A stretch of DNA of 64,000 nucleotides from Alkalicoccus sp. (GCA_007692495.1 REBZ01000106.1:124001-188000), one strand, 5' to 3'; positions 1-10,351 are shown, numbered from the stretch's first letter. Notes: generated by a model from the sequence alone, not told the origin. Numbers and translations: made by a program.

Positions 1-419
1 CTGCTTTTACATTTGAATTTGCTGACAGGGAGGCGGACGGTTATCCTGCGATTCAGGAGAGGTACGGTCTGAATATCGAGGACGTGCAGACGATGGAGCC
101 GGGCCTGCGTTCAGAAGCTCTCGTTGCTGAAAATGTTGATCTGATCGATGCGTACTCCACGGACAGCTATATGATACGGTATAATCTGACCGCCCTTGAA
201 GATGACGAAAATGTTTTCCCGCCGTTTAATGGTGCCCCTCTGTTCCGTGAGGATGTTCTCGAAGAATACCCGGAAATTGAACCGGTTCTGAACCAGCTCA
301 GCGGCATGATTACGGAAGAAGAAATGATGGAAATGAATTACGCAGTCGATGAAGAAGATGAAGATGCTGAAGAAATTGCAGAAATTTATCTTCAGGAAGC
401 AGGTTTACTGGAGCAGTAA
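1..419 (+). CDS. Glycine betaine/osmoprotectant ABC transporter substrate-binding protein, C-terminal part (5' end outside window)
   Basis: Frame open from base 3 (AFTFEFADREADGYPAIQERYGLNIEDVQTMEPG...); resembles OpuAC/OpuCC C-terminal region. Confidence 0.75.
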   Translation, partial: AFTFEFADREADGYPAIQERYGLNIEDVQTMEPGLRSEALVAENVDLIDAYSTDSYMIRYNLTALEDDENVFPPFNGAPLFREDVLEEYPEIEPVLNQLSGMITEEEMMEMNYAVDEEDEDAEEIAEIYLQEAGLLEQ

Positions 420-469
420 AACGAATATAAATAGAATAAGGGAATGTTTTTCAAGGGGGATGGATAAAG

Positions 470-892
470 ATGTTCAATAATATTTTACTGGCAGGTGATG
501 GTTCACAGCACTCGCTCAGGGCATGTGAAAAAGCTGTTTATATAGCGGGAGGTACGGAAGGTGCGCACATTAAGCTGATTCATGTGGTTGATGATCTTCC
601 GACACGCACGGACGTCATGGATGAAGAAATGAAACCGAGAGATATTCCGGAGCACAGACGCCGGCGCGTACAGCATCTTATTGACTATCTTGAAGAAACT
701 GGTGTTTCTTTTGAAGTTAAACACGTCTTCGGAGAACCCGGACCTACGATTGTCCGCGAAGCCAACGACAATGAAACAGATCTTGTAATCATCGGAAGCC
801 GCGGTCTGAACCAGTTCCAGCAGATGGTGCTGGGAAGTGTCAGCCATAAAGTAGCTAAACGGGCATCCTGTCCCGTGATGATTGTTAAATAG
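470..892 (+). CDS. Universal stress protein (UspA family)
   Basis: MFNNILLAGDGSQHSLRA start and C-terminal GSRGLNQFQQMVLGSVSHKVAKRASCPVMIVK typical of Usp. Confidence 0.92.
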   Translation: MFNNILLAGDGSQHSLRACEKAVYIAGGTEGAHIKLIHVVDDLPTRTDVMDEEMKPRDIPEHRRRRVQHLIDYLEETGVSFEVKHVFGEPGPTIVREANDNETDLVIIGSRGLNQFQQMVLGSVSHKVAKRASCPVMIVK

Positions 893-907
893 GAGGTATA
901 AATAAAT

Positions 908-1315
908 ATGATGAATCAGGAAGAACGCAGAGAAGTATTGAGAAATTCAAAGCACATTGCTGTAGTAGGTCTGTCGGACAAGCCCCATCGTACGTCGTAT
1001 CAGGTGACAGAAGCGCTGCTTGACGCCGGGTACGAGATTACTCCGGTAAATCCGGTGGTAGAAGAAGTTTTTGGCCGTAAAGCCGTTTCCTCGATCAGCG
1101 AACTCGGGGATGATGTGGATATCATTAACGTTTTCCGCCGGAGTGAATATCTTCCGGAACTGGCGGAAGAAGCAGTTAAAACGAATGTCCCTGTATTTTG
1201 GGCCCAGACGGGTGTTTATAATGAAGAGGCCGAAAAACACCTGAAGGAACACGGCAAAAAAGTAGCTATGGACTACTGTATAAAAGTAGAGCACGCTGTC
1301 CTTATCGGAAAATAA
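908..1315 (+). CDS. CoA-binding protein (YccU-like, Rossmann fold)
   Basis: AVVGLSDKPHRTSYQVTEALLDAGYEITPVNP motif; RBS upstream. Confidence 0.88.
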   Translation: MMNQEERREVLRNSKHIAVVGLSDKPHRTSYQVTEALLDAGYEITPVNPVVEEVFGRKAVSSISELGDDVDIINVFRRSEYLPELAEEAVKTNVPVFWAQTGVYNEEAEKHLKEHGKKVAMDYCIKVEHAVLIGK

Positions 1316-1323
1316 TAATCGGA

Positions 1324-1358
1324 TGAAAAAAAGATGGCTCCGGAGCCATCTTTTTTTC
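1324..1358 (+). terminator. Rho-independent terminator
   Basis: aaaaaaagatggctccggagccatctttttttc hairpin plus T-tract after the CoA-binding gene. Confidence 0.9.
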
Positions 1359-1494
1359 GTCCTGTACTTTCGAAATTACTCGTAAAACGTAAGTAAAGGC
1401 TGTTTATCCTCATACATAAGGTAAGGAAGTTTCATCTCAAGCACAATGAATGGGCCAGAAAAAACGCTTTGGATTTAAAAATGCGTACATATGT

Positions 1495-1525
1495 TTGACA
1501 AAGCCCCCTCCTTTCCGTTAATAAT
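1495..1525 (+). promoter_or_regulatory. Putative sigma-A promoter of parEC
   Basis: TTGACA at 1495-1500, about 17-18 nt spacer, TAATAA-like -10. Confidence 0.5.
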
Positions 1526-1624
1526 AGTAAATGCAGAGATGCTCGTGAAATAGCATACGAACTATGATAAAGTGAGAACGGCAGCAGCATCCGAATGCTC
1601 AGGCAGTAGAAAGGGGCAAGGAAC

Positions 1625-3592
1625 GTGAAAAAACAGGCTTTTGATTATAATGATGATGCGATTCAAGTACTTGAAGGTCTTGAAGCAGTCAGAAAAAGAC
1701 CGGGAATGTACATTGGAAGTACGGATCACCGGGGACTGCATCATTTAATTTTTGAAATAGTGGATAATTCTGTAGATGAAATTCTTGCAGGATACGGAAA
1801 TAAAATTACTGTCACGCTCCATAAAGACAACAGTGTGACAGTTTCAGATAATGGAAGAGGCTATCCCGTCGGAATGCATGCCACGGGGAAACCGACTCCG
1901 GAAGTAATACTGACCGTACTTCACGCCGGCGGAAAGTTTGGTCAGGGCGGATATAAGACGAGCGGAGGGCTTCACGGAGTTGGTGCTTCTGTAGTAAACG
2001 CCCTGTCCTCGGCTTTAAAAGTGCGAATTTACCGGAATGGAAAAACTTACGAACAAAAGTTCGAGCAGGGAGGTCATCCGGCAACCACGCTCGTAGAAAA
2101 AGGAAACACAGGAAAAACAGGCACGGAACTGACATTTACCCCAGACAAAGAAATATTCCAGACAGTTTCTTTTCATTATGAAACCGTTGCGGAAAGACTC
2201 CGGGAAGCAGCTTTTCTATTAAAAGGTGCAGAACTGGAGCTGGTTGATAAAAGAAATGATCAGCAGGAAAGCTTCAAGTATGAAACCGGCCTGGAAGCTT
2301 TTGTTGAGTATTTAAATGAGGATAAAGAAATACTTCATCCAGTTATTTCAGTAGAAGGCGTCAGCGACCGTATAGAAGTTGATTTTGCCTTTCAGTATAA
2401 TGATGCTTACACTGAAAACCTCCTGTCCTTCGTGAATAACGTCCGGACAAAAGATGGTGGAACCCATGAACTCGGGGCAAAAACAGCCATTACACGTGCT
2501 GTCAATGAGCATGCACGTAAACTGGTTCTGTTAAAAGACAAAGATAAGAATCTGGACGGCAGTGATATACGAGAAGGGTTTACAGGGGTTCTCTCCGTAC
2601 GTGTCCCGGAAGAAGTACTGCAGTTTGAAGGACAGACAAAAAGCAAGCTCGGAACAGCTGCTGCACGTTCAGCGGTCGATCACGTAATCACCGCGAAATT
2701 CACCTATTACCTGGAGGAAAATCCGGATTTCAGCAATACGCTTATTAAAAAAGCGATTAAAGCTTCCCAGGCCCGGGAGGCAGCTCGAAAAGCACGGGAA
2801 GATGCCAGAAGCGGGCGTAAAAACAAACGAAAAGATGCCATGCTGTCCGGGAAGCTTACGCCGGCTCAGTCGAAAAACCCTAAAAGAAATGAATTGTACC
2901 TTGTTGAGGGGGATTCCGCGGGAGGTTCTGCCAAACAGGGAAGAGACCGTAAATTTCAGGCGGTGCTTCCACTGCGCGGAAAAGTGATCAATACGGAAAA
3001 AGCAAAACTTGCCGATATTATGAAAAACGAAGAAATCCGTACGATTATTTACGCCCTCGGAGCAGACGTGGGGGCAGACTTTAATCTGGAAAATTTAAAT
3101 TACGATAAAGTGGTCATCATGACCGATGCTGATACAGATGGTGCGCATATTCAAGTGCTGCTTCTTACTTTCTTCTACCGTTACATGAGACCGCTTGTTG
3201 AAGCAGGAAGAGTCTATATTGCCCTTCCACCTTTGTATAAAGTAAGCAGAGGCACCGGTAAAAAAGAAAAAACAGAATATGCATGGGATGAAGATGGGAT
3301 GAAAAAAGCAATGAAAACGGTAGGTAAGGGGTATACGATTCAACGATATAAAGGTCTCGGGGAGATGGATGCCACACAGCTGTGGGAAACAACGATGGAT
3401 CCGGATTCCAGAACCCTTGTTCGTGTTACGATAGAAGATATTGCCCGGGCAGAAAGACAAGTTTCGACACTAATGGGTGATAAAGTGGAACCCCGTCGGA
3501 AGTGGATCGAAAATCATGTGAAATTCGGACTGGATGATGAGTCCAACATACTTGAAAACGACAGTCTGCATGTAACAGAGGAGGAGGAATAA
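1625..3592 (+). CDS. parE: DNA topoisomerase IV subunit B
   Basis: GHKL ATPase motifs (EIVDNSVDE, SDNGRGYPVG, TSGGLHGVGASVVNALS), toprim EGDSAGG and DADTDGAHI; GTG start; directly followed by parC. Confidence 0.96.
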   Translation: MKKQAFDYNDDAIQVLEGLEAVRKRPGMYIGSTDHRGLHHLIFEIVDNSVDEILAGYGNKITVTLHKDNSVTVSDNGRGYPVGMHATGKPTPEVILTVLHAGGKFGQGGYKTSGGLHGVGASVVNALSSALKVRIYRNGKTYEQKFEQGGHPATTLVEKGNTGKTGTELTFTPDKEIFQTVSFHYETVAERLREAAFLLKGAELELVDKRNDQQESFKYETGLEAFVEYLNEDKEILHPVISVEGVSDRIEVDFAFQYNDAYTENLLSFVNNVRTKDGGTHELGAKTAITRAVNEHARKLVLLKDKDKNLDGSDIREGFTGVLSVRVPEEVLQFEGQTKSKLGTAAARSAVDHVITAKFTYYLEENPDFSNTLIKKAIKASQAREAARKAREDARSGRKNKRKDAMLSGKLTPAQSKNPKRNELYLVEGDSAGGSAKQGRDRKFQAVLPLRGKVINTEKAKLADIMKNEEIRTIIYALGADVGADFNLENLNYDKVVIMTDADTDGAHIQVLLLTFFYRYMRPLVEAGRVYIALPPLYKVSRGTGKKEKTEYAWDEDGMKKAMKTVGKGYTIQRYKGLGEMDATQLWETTMDPDSRTLVRVTIEDIARAERQVSTLMGDKVEPRRKWIENHVKFGLDDESNILENDSLHVTEEEE

Positions 3593-3595
3593 TCA

Positions 3596-6013
3596 TTGGC
3601 TGAAAAAGAACGCTATCTGGACCTTCCTTTGGAGGAAGTACTGGGAGACCGTTTTGGAAGGTACAGTAAATATATAATACAGGACAGAGCACTTCCAGAT
3701 GCAAGGGATGGACTGAAGCCGGTGCAGCGCAGAATTTTATATGCGATGTATCACGACAGAAACACTTCAGACAAACCATTCCGAAAATCGGCCAAAACGG
3801 TTGGTAATGTTATTGGTAATTATCATCCGCACGGTGATTCGTCAGTGTATGAAGCAATGATCCGTCAAAGCCAGGACTGGAAAATGCGGATGCCGCTCGT
3901 TCAAATGCACGGAAACAATGGCTCAGTGGACGGAGATCCACCGGCAGCTATGCGTTATACGGAAGCCCGGCTTGCTTCGCTTTCTGAAAAAATGCTCGAG
4001 GATATTGATAAAAACACTGTCGATTTCATGCCCAATTTTGATGATTCGCAGGAAGAACCAGTAGTACTGCCTGCCTCTTTCCCGAATCTTCTCGTTAATG
4101 GCTCGACGGGTATTTCCAGTGGATATGCAACCGACATCCCGCCGCATGCCATCCATGAAGTTATTGATGCAGCTGTTAAACTGATCGAAAAGCCGGATGC
4201 TTCTCTGGATGAGCTGATGCAGCATATACAGGGACCGGATTTCCCGACCGGAGGTATTATTCAGGGACTCGACGGCATTAAAAAAGCATACGAAACAGGG
4301 CGGGGCAAAGTGATTGTCAGAGGCAGAGCAGCGATTGAACCGCTTCGCGGAGGCCGTGAGCAGATTGTTATTACAGAAATTCCATTTGAAGTAAACAAAG
4401 CAGTGCTCGTAAAGAAAATGGATGAGCTCAGAATTGATAAAAAAGTGGAAGGAATGGCAGAAGTCCGGGACGAAACCGACCGTACCGGTATGAGAATCGT
4501 TGTAGAGCTGAAAAAAGAGGCTGATGCAAAGGGTGTGCTGAATTTCCTTTATAAATCGACAGATCTTCAGACAACCTTCAATTTCAATATGGTGGCAATT
4601 GCTCAAAAAACCCCCCAGCTGATGAATTTAAAACAGCTCCTTGAAGCCTACACAGAGCACCAGAAAGAAGTTATTATCCGGCGTACCGAATACGAGCTGG
4701 AAAAAGCTAAAGAAAGAGCACATGTTGTGGAAGGTCTTATTAAAGCCATTTCCATTCTTGATGAAGTGATTCAGGTGATCCGCAGTGCAACAGATAAAAA
4801 AGATGCGAAAAGCAGGCTGGAAGAAGCGTTCGGGTTTACTTCCGTCCAATCAGAGGCAATCGTTACACTTCAGCTTTACAGACTGACTAACACTGATATT
4901 ACAACGTTGGAAAACGAAGCAGATAAGCTCCGCAAAAACATTGCCGCCTGGGAAGAATTACTTGCTTCAGATAAGAAACTCGCTTCCGAAATGAAAAAAG
5001 AGCTCCGTCAAGTAAGAAAACAGTTTGCTGACGAACGCCGTACAGCTGTTGAGGAAGAAATTGAAGAAATAAAAATCGATCTGGAAGTAATGGTTCCTTC
5101 TGAAGATGTCAGGGTTTCTGTCACTAAAGAAGGATATATAAAGAGGTCAAGCCTGCGAAGTTTTTCTGCTTCAAATGGGGAACCGCCTGTTATGAAAGAT
5201 ACAGACCGTCTTATGTATTCTCAGGAAGTTAATACAACGGATACCCTCCTGCTGTTCACTAACAAAGGATCGTATTTGTACGTGCCCGTTCATACAATTC
5301 CTGAAATGAAATGGAAAGAAAGTGGACAGCATATTGCCAACGTCGTAACTGTCAATCAGGAAGATGAGATCATTGCTGCTCTTCCTGTTAAAAATTTCGC
5401 GGACACCGAAAGCTTTCTTACATTTATTACTAAATACGGCATGATAAAAAGAACTCCTCTCAAAGATTATGAAGCCCAGCGCTATTCAAAAGCACTGATG
5501 GGTGTGAAATTGAAAAAAGGTGATGAAGTAGAATCTGTTTATGAAACGAGCGGCAGTAATGAGGTTATTCTGCTTACTTACGAAGGATACGTCCTCCGGT
5601 ATGCGGAAACAGAAGTCAACCCGACAGGGCAGAGAACAGGCGGTATGAAGGCTATTAATTTAAAAGACGGGGACTTTATAGCAGCTTCCGGTGTGTACAG
5701 TCCGTCAGCCCCACGGGATATATATATAATAACGCACCGGGGGGCACTGAAACGAATATCACCAGATAAGTTGGAAGCTCAGGGAAGAGCAACAAGAGGT
5801 GTTAAAATTCTCAAAGAGCTGAAGAAAAACCCCCATCGTATAAAAGGCGGGGGAATGGCAGGACGGGAAGAAACAGTCAGCATCCAGACAGCTGATTACA
5901 CTCTCCATGAATTTAAGGCTGGAGAGATACGACCCGGCGATAGGTATACGAATGGCTCGTTTGTTGTAGACACAGAATTGTACGGGCAAATAAAAGACGT
6001 ATGGATTGAATAA
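3596..6013 (+). CDS. parC: DNA topoisomerase IV subunit A
   Basis: Type IIA topoisomerase A motifs (DGLKPVQRRILYAM, AMRYTEARL); 3 nt after parE. Confidence 0.96.
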   Translation: MAEKERYLDLPLEEVLGDRFGRYSKYIIQDRALPDARDGLKPVQRRILYAMYHDRNTSDKPFRKSAKTVGNVIGNYHPHGDSSVYEAMIRQSQDWKMRMPLVQMHGNNGSVDGDPPAAMRYTEARLASLSEKMLEDIDKNTVDFMPNFDDSQEEPVVLPASFPNLLVNGSTGISSGYATDIPPHAIHEVIDAAVKLIEKPDASLDELMQHIQGPDFPTGGIIQGLDGIKKAYETGRGKVIVRGRAAIEPLRGGREQIVITEIPFEVNKAVLVKKMDELRIDKKVEGMAEVRDETDRTGMRIVVELKKEADAKGVLNFLYKSTDLQTTFNFNMVAIAQKTPQLMNLKQLLEAYTEHQKEVIIRRTEYELEKAKERAHVVEGLIKAISILDEVIQVIRSATDKKDAKSRLEEAFGFTSVQSEAIVTLQLYRLTNTDITTLENEADKLRKNIAAWEELLASDKKLASEMKKELRQVRKQFADERRTAVEEEIEEIKIDLEVMVPSEDVRVSVTKEGYIKRSSLRSFSASNGEPPVMKDTDRLMYSQEVNTTDTLLLFTNKGSYLYVPVHTIPEMKWKESGQHIANVVTVNQEDEIIAALPVKNFADTESFLTFITKYGMIKRTPLKDYEAQRYSKALMGVKLKKGDEVESVYETSGSNEVILLTYEGYVLRYAETEVNPTGQRTGGMKAINLKDGDFIAASGVYSPSAPRDIYIITHRGALKRISPDKLEAQGRATRGVKILKELKKNPHRIKGGGMAGREETVSIQTADYTLHEFKAGEIRPGDRYTNGSFVVDTELYGQIKDVWIE

Positions 6014-6024
6014 CTGCTGAAAAG

Positions 6025-6055
6025 CCGGCTGCCGGGACTATGGGGAGGCAGCCGG
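6025..6055 (+). terminator. Probable hairpin terminator after parC
   Basis: ccggctgcc ... ggcagccgg arms; weak T-rich tail. Confidence 0.5.
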
Positions 6056-6103
6056 GACTATTTTCATTTTAATTGTAGTTTGATATATTTATAGATATTA
6101 TTA

Positions 6104-6125
6104 TTACAGTAATATACCACTGTAA
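6104..6125. promoter_or_regulatory. Inverted repeat TTACAGT-8nt-ACTGTAA upstream of recombinase-like gene
   Basis: Perfect 7-bp arms with spacer AATATACC. Confidence 0.5.
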
Positions 6126-6220
6126 ATATTTATTCAATATAATTAAAAACACCTAAGAAAGTATACCAAATAGCTCCATAATATACTAGACATTATTAGC
6201 ATAGAAAGGAGAAAAAACGC

Positions 6221-7033
6221 GTGCCTTATGGATACAGCAGCTATTTAAAAGAACAGGGATATAAAGACACAACTATTGACGAACACGTACGACAGCTTGA
6301 ATATTTTTTTATCTTTCTGGACGGACTGCATAAGCGCGAAAAAGAACTTTATGAAATAGTTCCAGCCGATATAAAGCAGTATATTAAATATAAAAAAAGC
6401 CGTGATCTGAAAATCAGTACGATCAATAAAATAATTGCTATAATTAGACGCTTTTTTGACTACGCCTGGATGATTGATAAGGTAGCAGTTGATCCAGCGC
6501 AGAAAATAAGATATGAGCCGATTACTAAAGATGATAATGAACCTGTGGATTACAGAACACTACTTGAGCTTAAAGAGGCAGTGAATCAGGATATAGAAAC
6601 TCCAATGAAAAGAAAAATTATTTTTATCCTTGCGATGGCGGGTCTGCGTCCGGATGAGTTTAACATTACGTGGAATGAAGTTATTATCGATAAACAGCTG
6701 ATCCGGCTGTTTATTAATAAAAAGGGTCATGAACGGGTGATAAATATTTCCGGAGCTGATGCAGAAGTTTTCAAACAGTTTTCAGAAAATCAGCAGTCGT
6801 TATATGTATTAAACTCCAAAAGTCGTGATGGTGTGGAAAAACCACTGGAGCGTATGACGATAAGTCTCAACCTGCGGAAGATTTCGGATAAAAGTAATCT
6901 AAATACTCTTACGACAAACAATATACGGCGGGCGTACGGGGAATATTTACTGGAATCAGAAACGTATGACAGTGCAGCAGAAATGCTCGGCATCGATAAA
7001 TTAAGTTTAATGAAACTGTTAAGTTCATCGTAA
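6221..7033 (+). CDS. Tyrosine recombinase/phage integrase-like protein, apparently lacking catalytic Tyr and box-II His
   Basis: SAM-like N-terminal domain; box I AGLRPDEF keeps Arg; box II reads TNNIRRAY (His to Asn); C-terminus LGIDKLSLMKLLSSS has no LGH...Y. Confidence 0.75.
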   Translation: MPYGYSSYLKEQGYKDTTIDEHVRQLEYFFIFLDGLHKREKELYEIVPADIKQYIKYKKSRDLKISTINKIIAIIRRFFDYAWMIDKVAVDPAQKIRYEPITKDDNEPVDYRTLLELKEAVNQDIETPMKRKIIFILAMAGLRPDEFNITWNEVIIDKQLIRLFINKKGHERVINISGADAEVFKQFSENQQSLYVLNSKSRDGVEKPLERMTISLNLRKISDKSNLNTLTTNNIRRAYGEYLLESETYDSAAEMLGIDKLSLMKLLSSS

Positions 7034-7098
7034 AAATTCATTTATATCTCATATCTCAAAGTAATCTTTAGTATTGAAACAATAACATTTCATACGCT

Positions 7099-7130
<32 letters not shown>

Positions 7131-7144
7131 AGAAAATGATATTT

Positions 7145-7177
7145 TACAGGAGGGCCGTTTCATCAGCCCTCCTGTAT
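7145..7177 (-). terminator. Terminator of flavin reductase gene
   Basis: ACAGGAGGGC ... GCCCTCCTGT hairpin next to stop codon, A/T-rich flanks. Confidence 0.8.
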
Positions 7178-7178
7178 T

Positions 7179-7673
7179 TTATTTATAGAATTCTTCTGGT
7201 ATTGGTCCGAATACGCGCTTATGGTAAAGCAGCGGTGCTGTTTCATTATCGACAGCCTCCACAACTTCGCCAATGATTATTGTATGGTCTCCAGCTTCTA
7301 CTGTTTCATACACTTTACACTCCAGAAGTCCGGAATATCCGTCGATAACCGGCACATCATTTGCTGACGGCGACCACTGTACCTGACTGAAACGATCCGT
7401 TCCTTTTGTTGCAAACAGCATACATACATCACCCTGATCGTGTGCAAGCGTATGAACCGCAAAATGCTGCTGTTTCACAAATACGTCATGAGTTGAAACG
7501 TTTTTATCGATTGCCCAGGATATAAGCTTCGGCTTCATAGACACAGACGTAAATGAATTAACAGTTAAACCTACCGGTTCACCCTCCGGTGTTTTTGCCG
7601 TTACGACAGTTACTCCTGTCGGATAATTACCCATAATGCTTCTGAATGTAGTTTCTTCTGCCATTATCATCAC
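7179..7673 (-). CDS. Flavin reductase family protein (HpaC-like FMN-binding)
   Basis: FRSIMGNYPTGVTVVTAKTPEGEPVGLTVNSFTSVSMKPKLI motif. Confidence 0.92.
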   Translation of the reverse strand: MMIMAEETTFRSIMGNYPTGVTVVTAKTPEGEPVGLTVNSFTSVSMKPKLISWAIDKNVSTHDVFVKQQHFAVHTLAHDQGDVCMLFATKGTDRFSQVQWSPSANDVPVIDGYSGLLECKVYETVEAGDHTIIIGEVVEAVDNETAPLLYHKRVFGPIPEEFYK

Positions 7674-7743
7674 TCCATTTAAACAAACTAATTTAAAAAC
7701 TTTCTCTTTTACTTTATCATGATGGTTAAAAAAATGCGAAATT

Positions 7744-8736
7744 CTACGTTTTTACTGCTTTTGCGTAAATTTCAGCAAGCTTTTCACGTTCTGTTTGTAC
7801 ATCGTGGCATTTTCGGATGTAATCGGCTGCCCGTCTGGAGATATTTTCACGGAACGAACTCTCCAGTAGCAATTTACGGGCATAATAGTAAAACTCCTCA
7901 TCGGATTCAAAAAGACACCCTGTATATTCATGGGTTATAAGACTGCGGTTCCCCCGAATATTAGAAGCAATTACCGGTGTTCCCGCACTCATTGCCTCCA
8001 TAACGGCGGAAGACTGGCCTTCGCTTCGTGATGAATTAATAACAATCGAAGAATTCCGGTAGAGGTCTAACATCTCATGAAATGGACGTTCCCCTGCATA
8101 CGTAAGCCAGGATGATGTATGAACCTGTTTATTCAGCCAGTCTCCCTCTTCTTTTTCTATTACCGGCCCTGCAACGACAAGCTCTACATTTGGAAATTCT
8201 CCCCTTAGTTTTTCAGTAAGCATTACTGCCCGCCGGATATTCTTAACGTGACGTATCCCGGCCGGAAGAAATAATACTGCTTTATCATACCTGCTGTTAA
8301 GCACAGGCGCTGGCCGGAAAGGAAGCGGTTTGATACTCTGTGGAATAACACATATTTTATCATGACAGTCAGGTACTTCTTCAGCAACTTTCTCTTTCAT
8401 TCCTGTATCAAATACGTGTATAAAGGCTGAGCTTTTCAAACATTCAATAATAACAGGCCGTTTTTCTTCCTGAAATATGTCATGATTCATATCCGTTCCC
8501 GTCACCGTAATAATATAAGGAAGCGGTGCTTGAAGCTTTCTGTAATACAGGGCAAATTTGTAGGCGTGAAACCCGTGAAGAAGCTCTGTCCCTTCCATAG
8601 GCTCCTTGAAGGGGCCGGTTGAAGATATAATTTCTGTATTATATCCGGCGCTGCGTATGTTGTTTGCAATCCGATCTACCGTAATCTTATTTCCCCGCCA
8701 TTCGTCGTAGTGAGGGGATAAAAAAGTGATTTTCAT
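7744..8736 (-). CDS. Glycosyltransferase family 4 (GT-B fold)
   Basis: C-terminal SRSEGQSSAVMEAMSAGTPVIASNIRGNRSLI. Confidence 0.9.
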   Translation of the reverse strand: MKITFLSPHYDEWRGNKITVDRIANNIRSAGYNTEIISSTGPFKEPMEGTELLHGFHAYKFALYYRKLQAPLPYIITVTGTDMNHDIFQEEKRPVIIECLKSSAFIHVFDTGMKEKVAEEVPDCHDKICVIPQSIKPLPFRPAPVLNSRYDKAVLFLPAGIRHVKNIRRAVMLTEKLRGEFPNVELVVAGPVIEKEEGDWLNKQVHTSSWLTYAGERPFHEMLDLYRNSSIVINSSRSEGQSSAVMEAMSAGTPVIASNIRGNRSLITHEYTGCLFESDEEFYYYARKLLLESSFRENISRRAADYIRKCHDVQTEREKLAEIYAKAVKT

Positions 8737-8787
8737 GACTATCCTCCGTCCAATAATTCCATTAACAGCTTTTTTACTGACAAATAA

Positions 8788-8815
8788 AAGGCAGAGAGAT
8801 TATCTCCCTGCCTTA
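8788..8815 (-). terminator. Terminator after DUF2203 gene
   Basis: AAGGCAGAGAGATTATCTCCCTGCCTT hairpin with T-rich run on the minus strand. Confidence 0.8.
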
Positions 8816-8818
8816 AAA

Positions 8819-9211
8819 CTATAACGGTTTTCTGCCACCATAGCCATCCTGGAGGCCGTGATAAAATGAAATCTCTTCCTCACCTTCCCTCCAGCAGAGA
8901 TATACTTCCTGTCTGCCTTTAAAAGAAGGGAAATCCACAAGGGCAGGTTCTATACCCTTCAAAACCGCTCCGGTAGACTGAATATTATTTACGTGAAGCT
9001 GGGCCTGTATTTCCATAAATTCAAGCTCGCACTCCAAAGTGAACAGACTCTTTGTCTCAGTCTGGACATTTTGATGTCCTTCTTTAAGCTCCCGGTGCAG
9101 TTTCCACTTATCCTCAAATGACTCTTGTATTTGCTTCAGCTCCTGAATCTCTTCCTTTATAATCGGAAGCAGGCGGTTTGCCTGTTCAGCAGTAAAATAT
9201 TTTTTAGCCAT
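8819..9211 (-). CDS. DUF2203 family protein
   Basis: MAKKYFTAEQANRLLPIIKEEI start and YLCWREGEEEISFYHGLQDGYGGRKPL end typical of DUF2203. Confidence 0.8.
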   Translation of the reverse strand: MAKKYFTAEQANRLLPIIKEEIQELKQIQESFEDKWKLHRELKEGHQNVQTETKSLFTLECELEFMEIQAQLHVNNIQSTGAVLKGIEPALVDFPSFKGRQEVYLCWREGEEEISFYHGLQDGYGGRKPL

Positions 9212-9384
9212 ATCCAGTACCCCCCCCGGTACAATATCGTTTGTAATTGGCCAGTCATATCCTTATGACACAAAAATGAAAGGTTTGTCTATGTTTTGTA
9301 TATTCCCTTCTATTAAAACAATCAAACCGGATATGGATCGTTCCGTACAGTTCAACAGAACCTTTTTCTCACCAGCTGTTTTAA

Positions 9385-10128
9385 TTATATCAGTCTGAAA
9401 TTCCGGAAAGCTTCGGCTACACCATGATCTCCATTAGCTGCTGTAATAAAGTCCGCTTTTTCTTTAACCACGTCCTGGGCATTACCCATAGCAACACCGA
9501 CTCCTGCAGCCTGGATCATGCTTATATCGTTAAGACTGTCCCCGACAGCCATTACCTCGTTGAAAGAAAGGTTTTTAAATTCCAGCAGTGTTTCAATTGC
9601 TCCGGCTTTATGAACCCCTTCCGCGTTCACTTCAATGTTTAAGGGGCTAGAATTTGTAATTTCCAGACCTTCAAGCTGTTCCAGCTTTTTCAGCACCTCT
9701 TTTTTTATTTCCATACTGTCCATATCAAATCCAAATTTCAGCCATTCAAGATCTTTTAAATTATCCGGCATCTCCTGCTTCCATACTTTTCCGACAGAAG
9801 CAGCCCAGTGACGTGTGCCGTAAGTGTTACGTATCTCCCACATCGCTTCGACAAGCTCCGCCCTTAAAGAAGATCGTTCAATCAGCTCTGGTCCATTCAG
9901 ATGCCATATTTCACTGCCGTTGCCTGTAATAATATAATCTTTAAGACCAAGCTCGCCGGCAAACATATCAACAGCCTGAAGAGAACGTCCGGTCGCAATG
10001 ATGACTTCCACCCCATTTTCAACTGCTTGTTTAACAGCACTGCGGTTATCCGGGGAAATTGTATGGTCGTTCTGAAGCAGGGTTCCGTCCATATCGAGAA
10101 CGGCTAATTTAATGTCATAGTTGTTCAT
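9385..10128 (-). CDS. Cof-type HAD-IIB family hydrolase
   Basis: LDMDGTLL and VGDSLNDISMIQAAGVGVAMGNA motifs. Confidence 0.94.
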   Translation of the reverse strand: MNNYDIKLAVLDMDGTLLQNDHTISPDNRSAVKQAVENGVEVIIATGRSLQAVDMFAGELGLKDYIITGNGSEIWHLNGPELIERSSLRAELVEAMWEIRNTYGTRHWAASVGKVWKQEMPDNLKDLEWLKFGFDMDSMEIKKEVLKKLEQLEGLEITNSSPLNIEVNAEGVHKAGAIETLLEFKNLSFNEVMAVGDSLNDISMIQAAGVGVAMGNAQDVVKEKADFITAANGDHGVAEAFRNFRLI

Positions 10129-10144
10129 TATTGCATCTCTCCAC

Positions 10145-10351
10145 TCAGCGGATAATAAAATAAACTACGGTCAGTATCACTGTGGGAACAAACGCCACGA
10201 CGTAAAGAAGAGAAAGATTCGTATAGTGTTTCTTTGCTTTTGCAGAATTATTGTAACCTTTATCCTGAGGATTTATACCAATCATAATAGTAGCCGCAAG
10301 ACCGGCAGCGCATACAGCTGCAGCAGCAATCAGCAAAGGCATCATATTCAT
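10145..10351 (-). CDS. Small membrane protein (68 aa, two predicted TM segments)
   Basis: MNMMPLLIAAAAVCAAGLAATIMIGINPQDKGYNN... with hydrophobic C-terminus. Confidence 0.65.
   Translation of the reverse strand: MNMMPLLIAAAAVCAAGLAATIMIGINPQDKGYNNSAKAKKHYTNLSLLYVVAFVPTVILTVVYFIIR

Noticed and set aside
2571-2578. GAGAAGGG, a SpoIIIE/FtsK SRS-like octamer pointing toward dif
   Set aside because: Orientation fits here and at 28307-28314 (reverse complement), but another copy at 16710-16717 points away; too few by eye to support polarity. Needs a whole-genome count.
3923-4606. 227-aa antisense ORF inside parC
   Set aside because: Lies fully on the opposite strand of a conserved gene, shows no recognisable domain, and reflects codon bias of parC.
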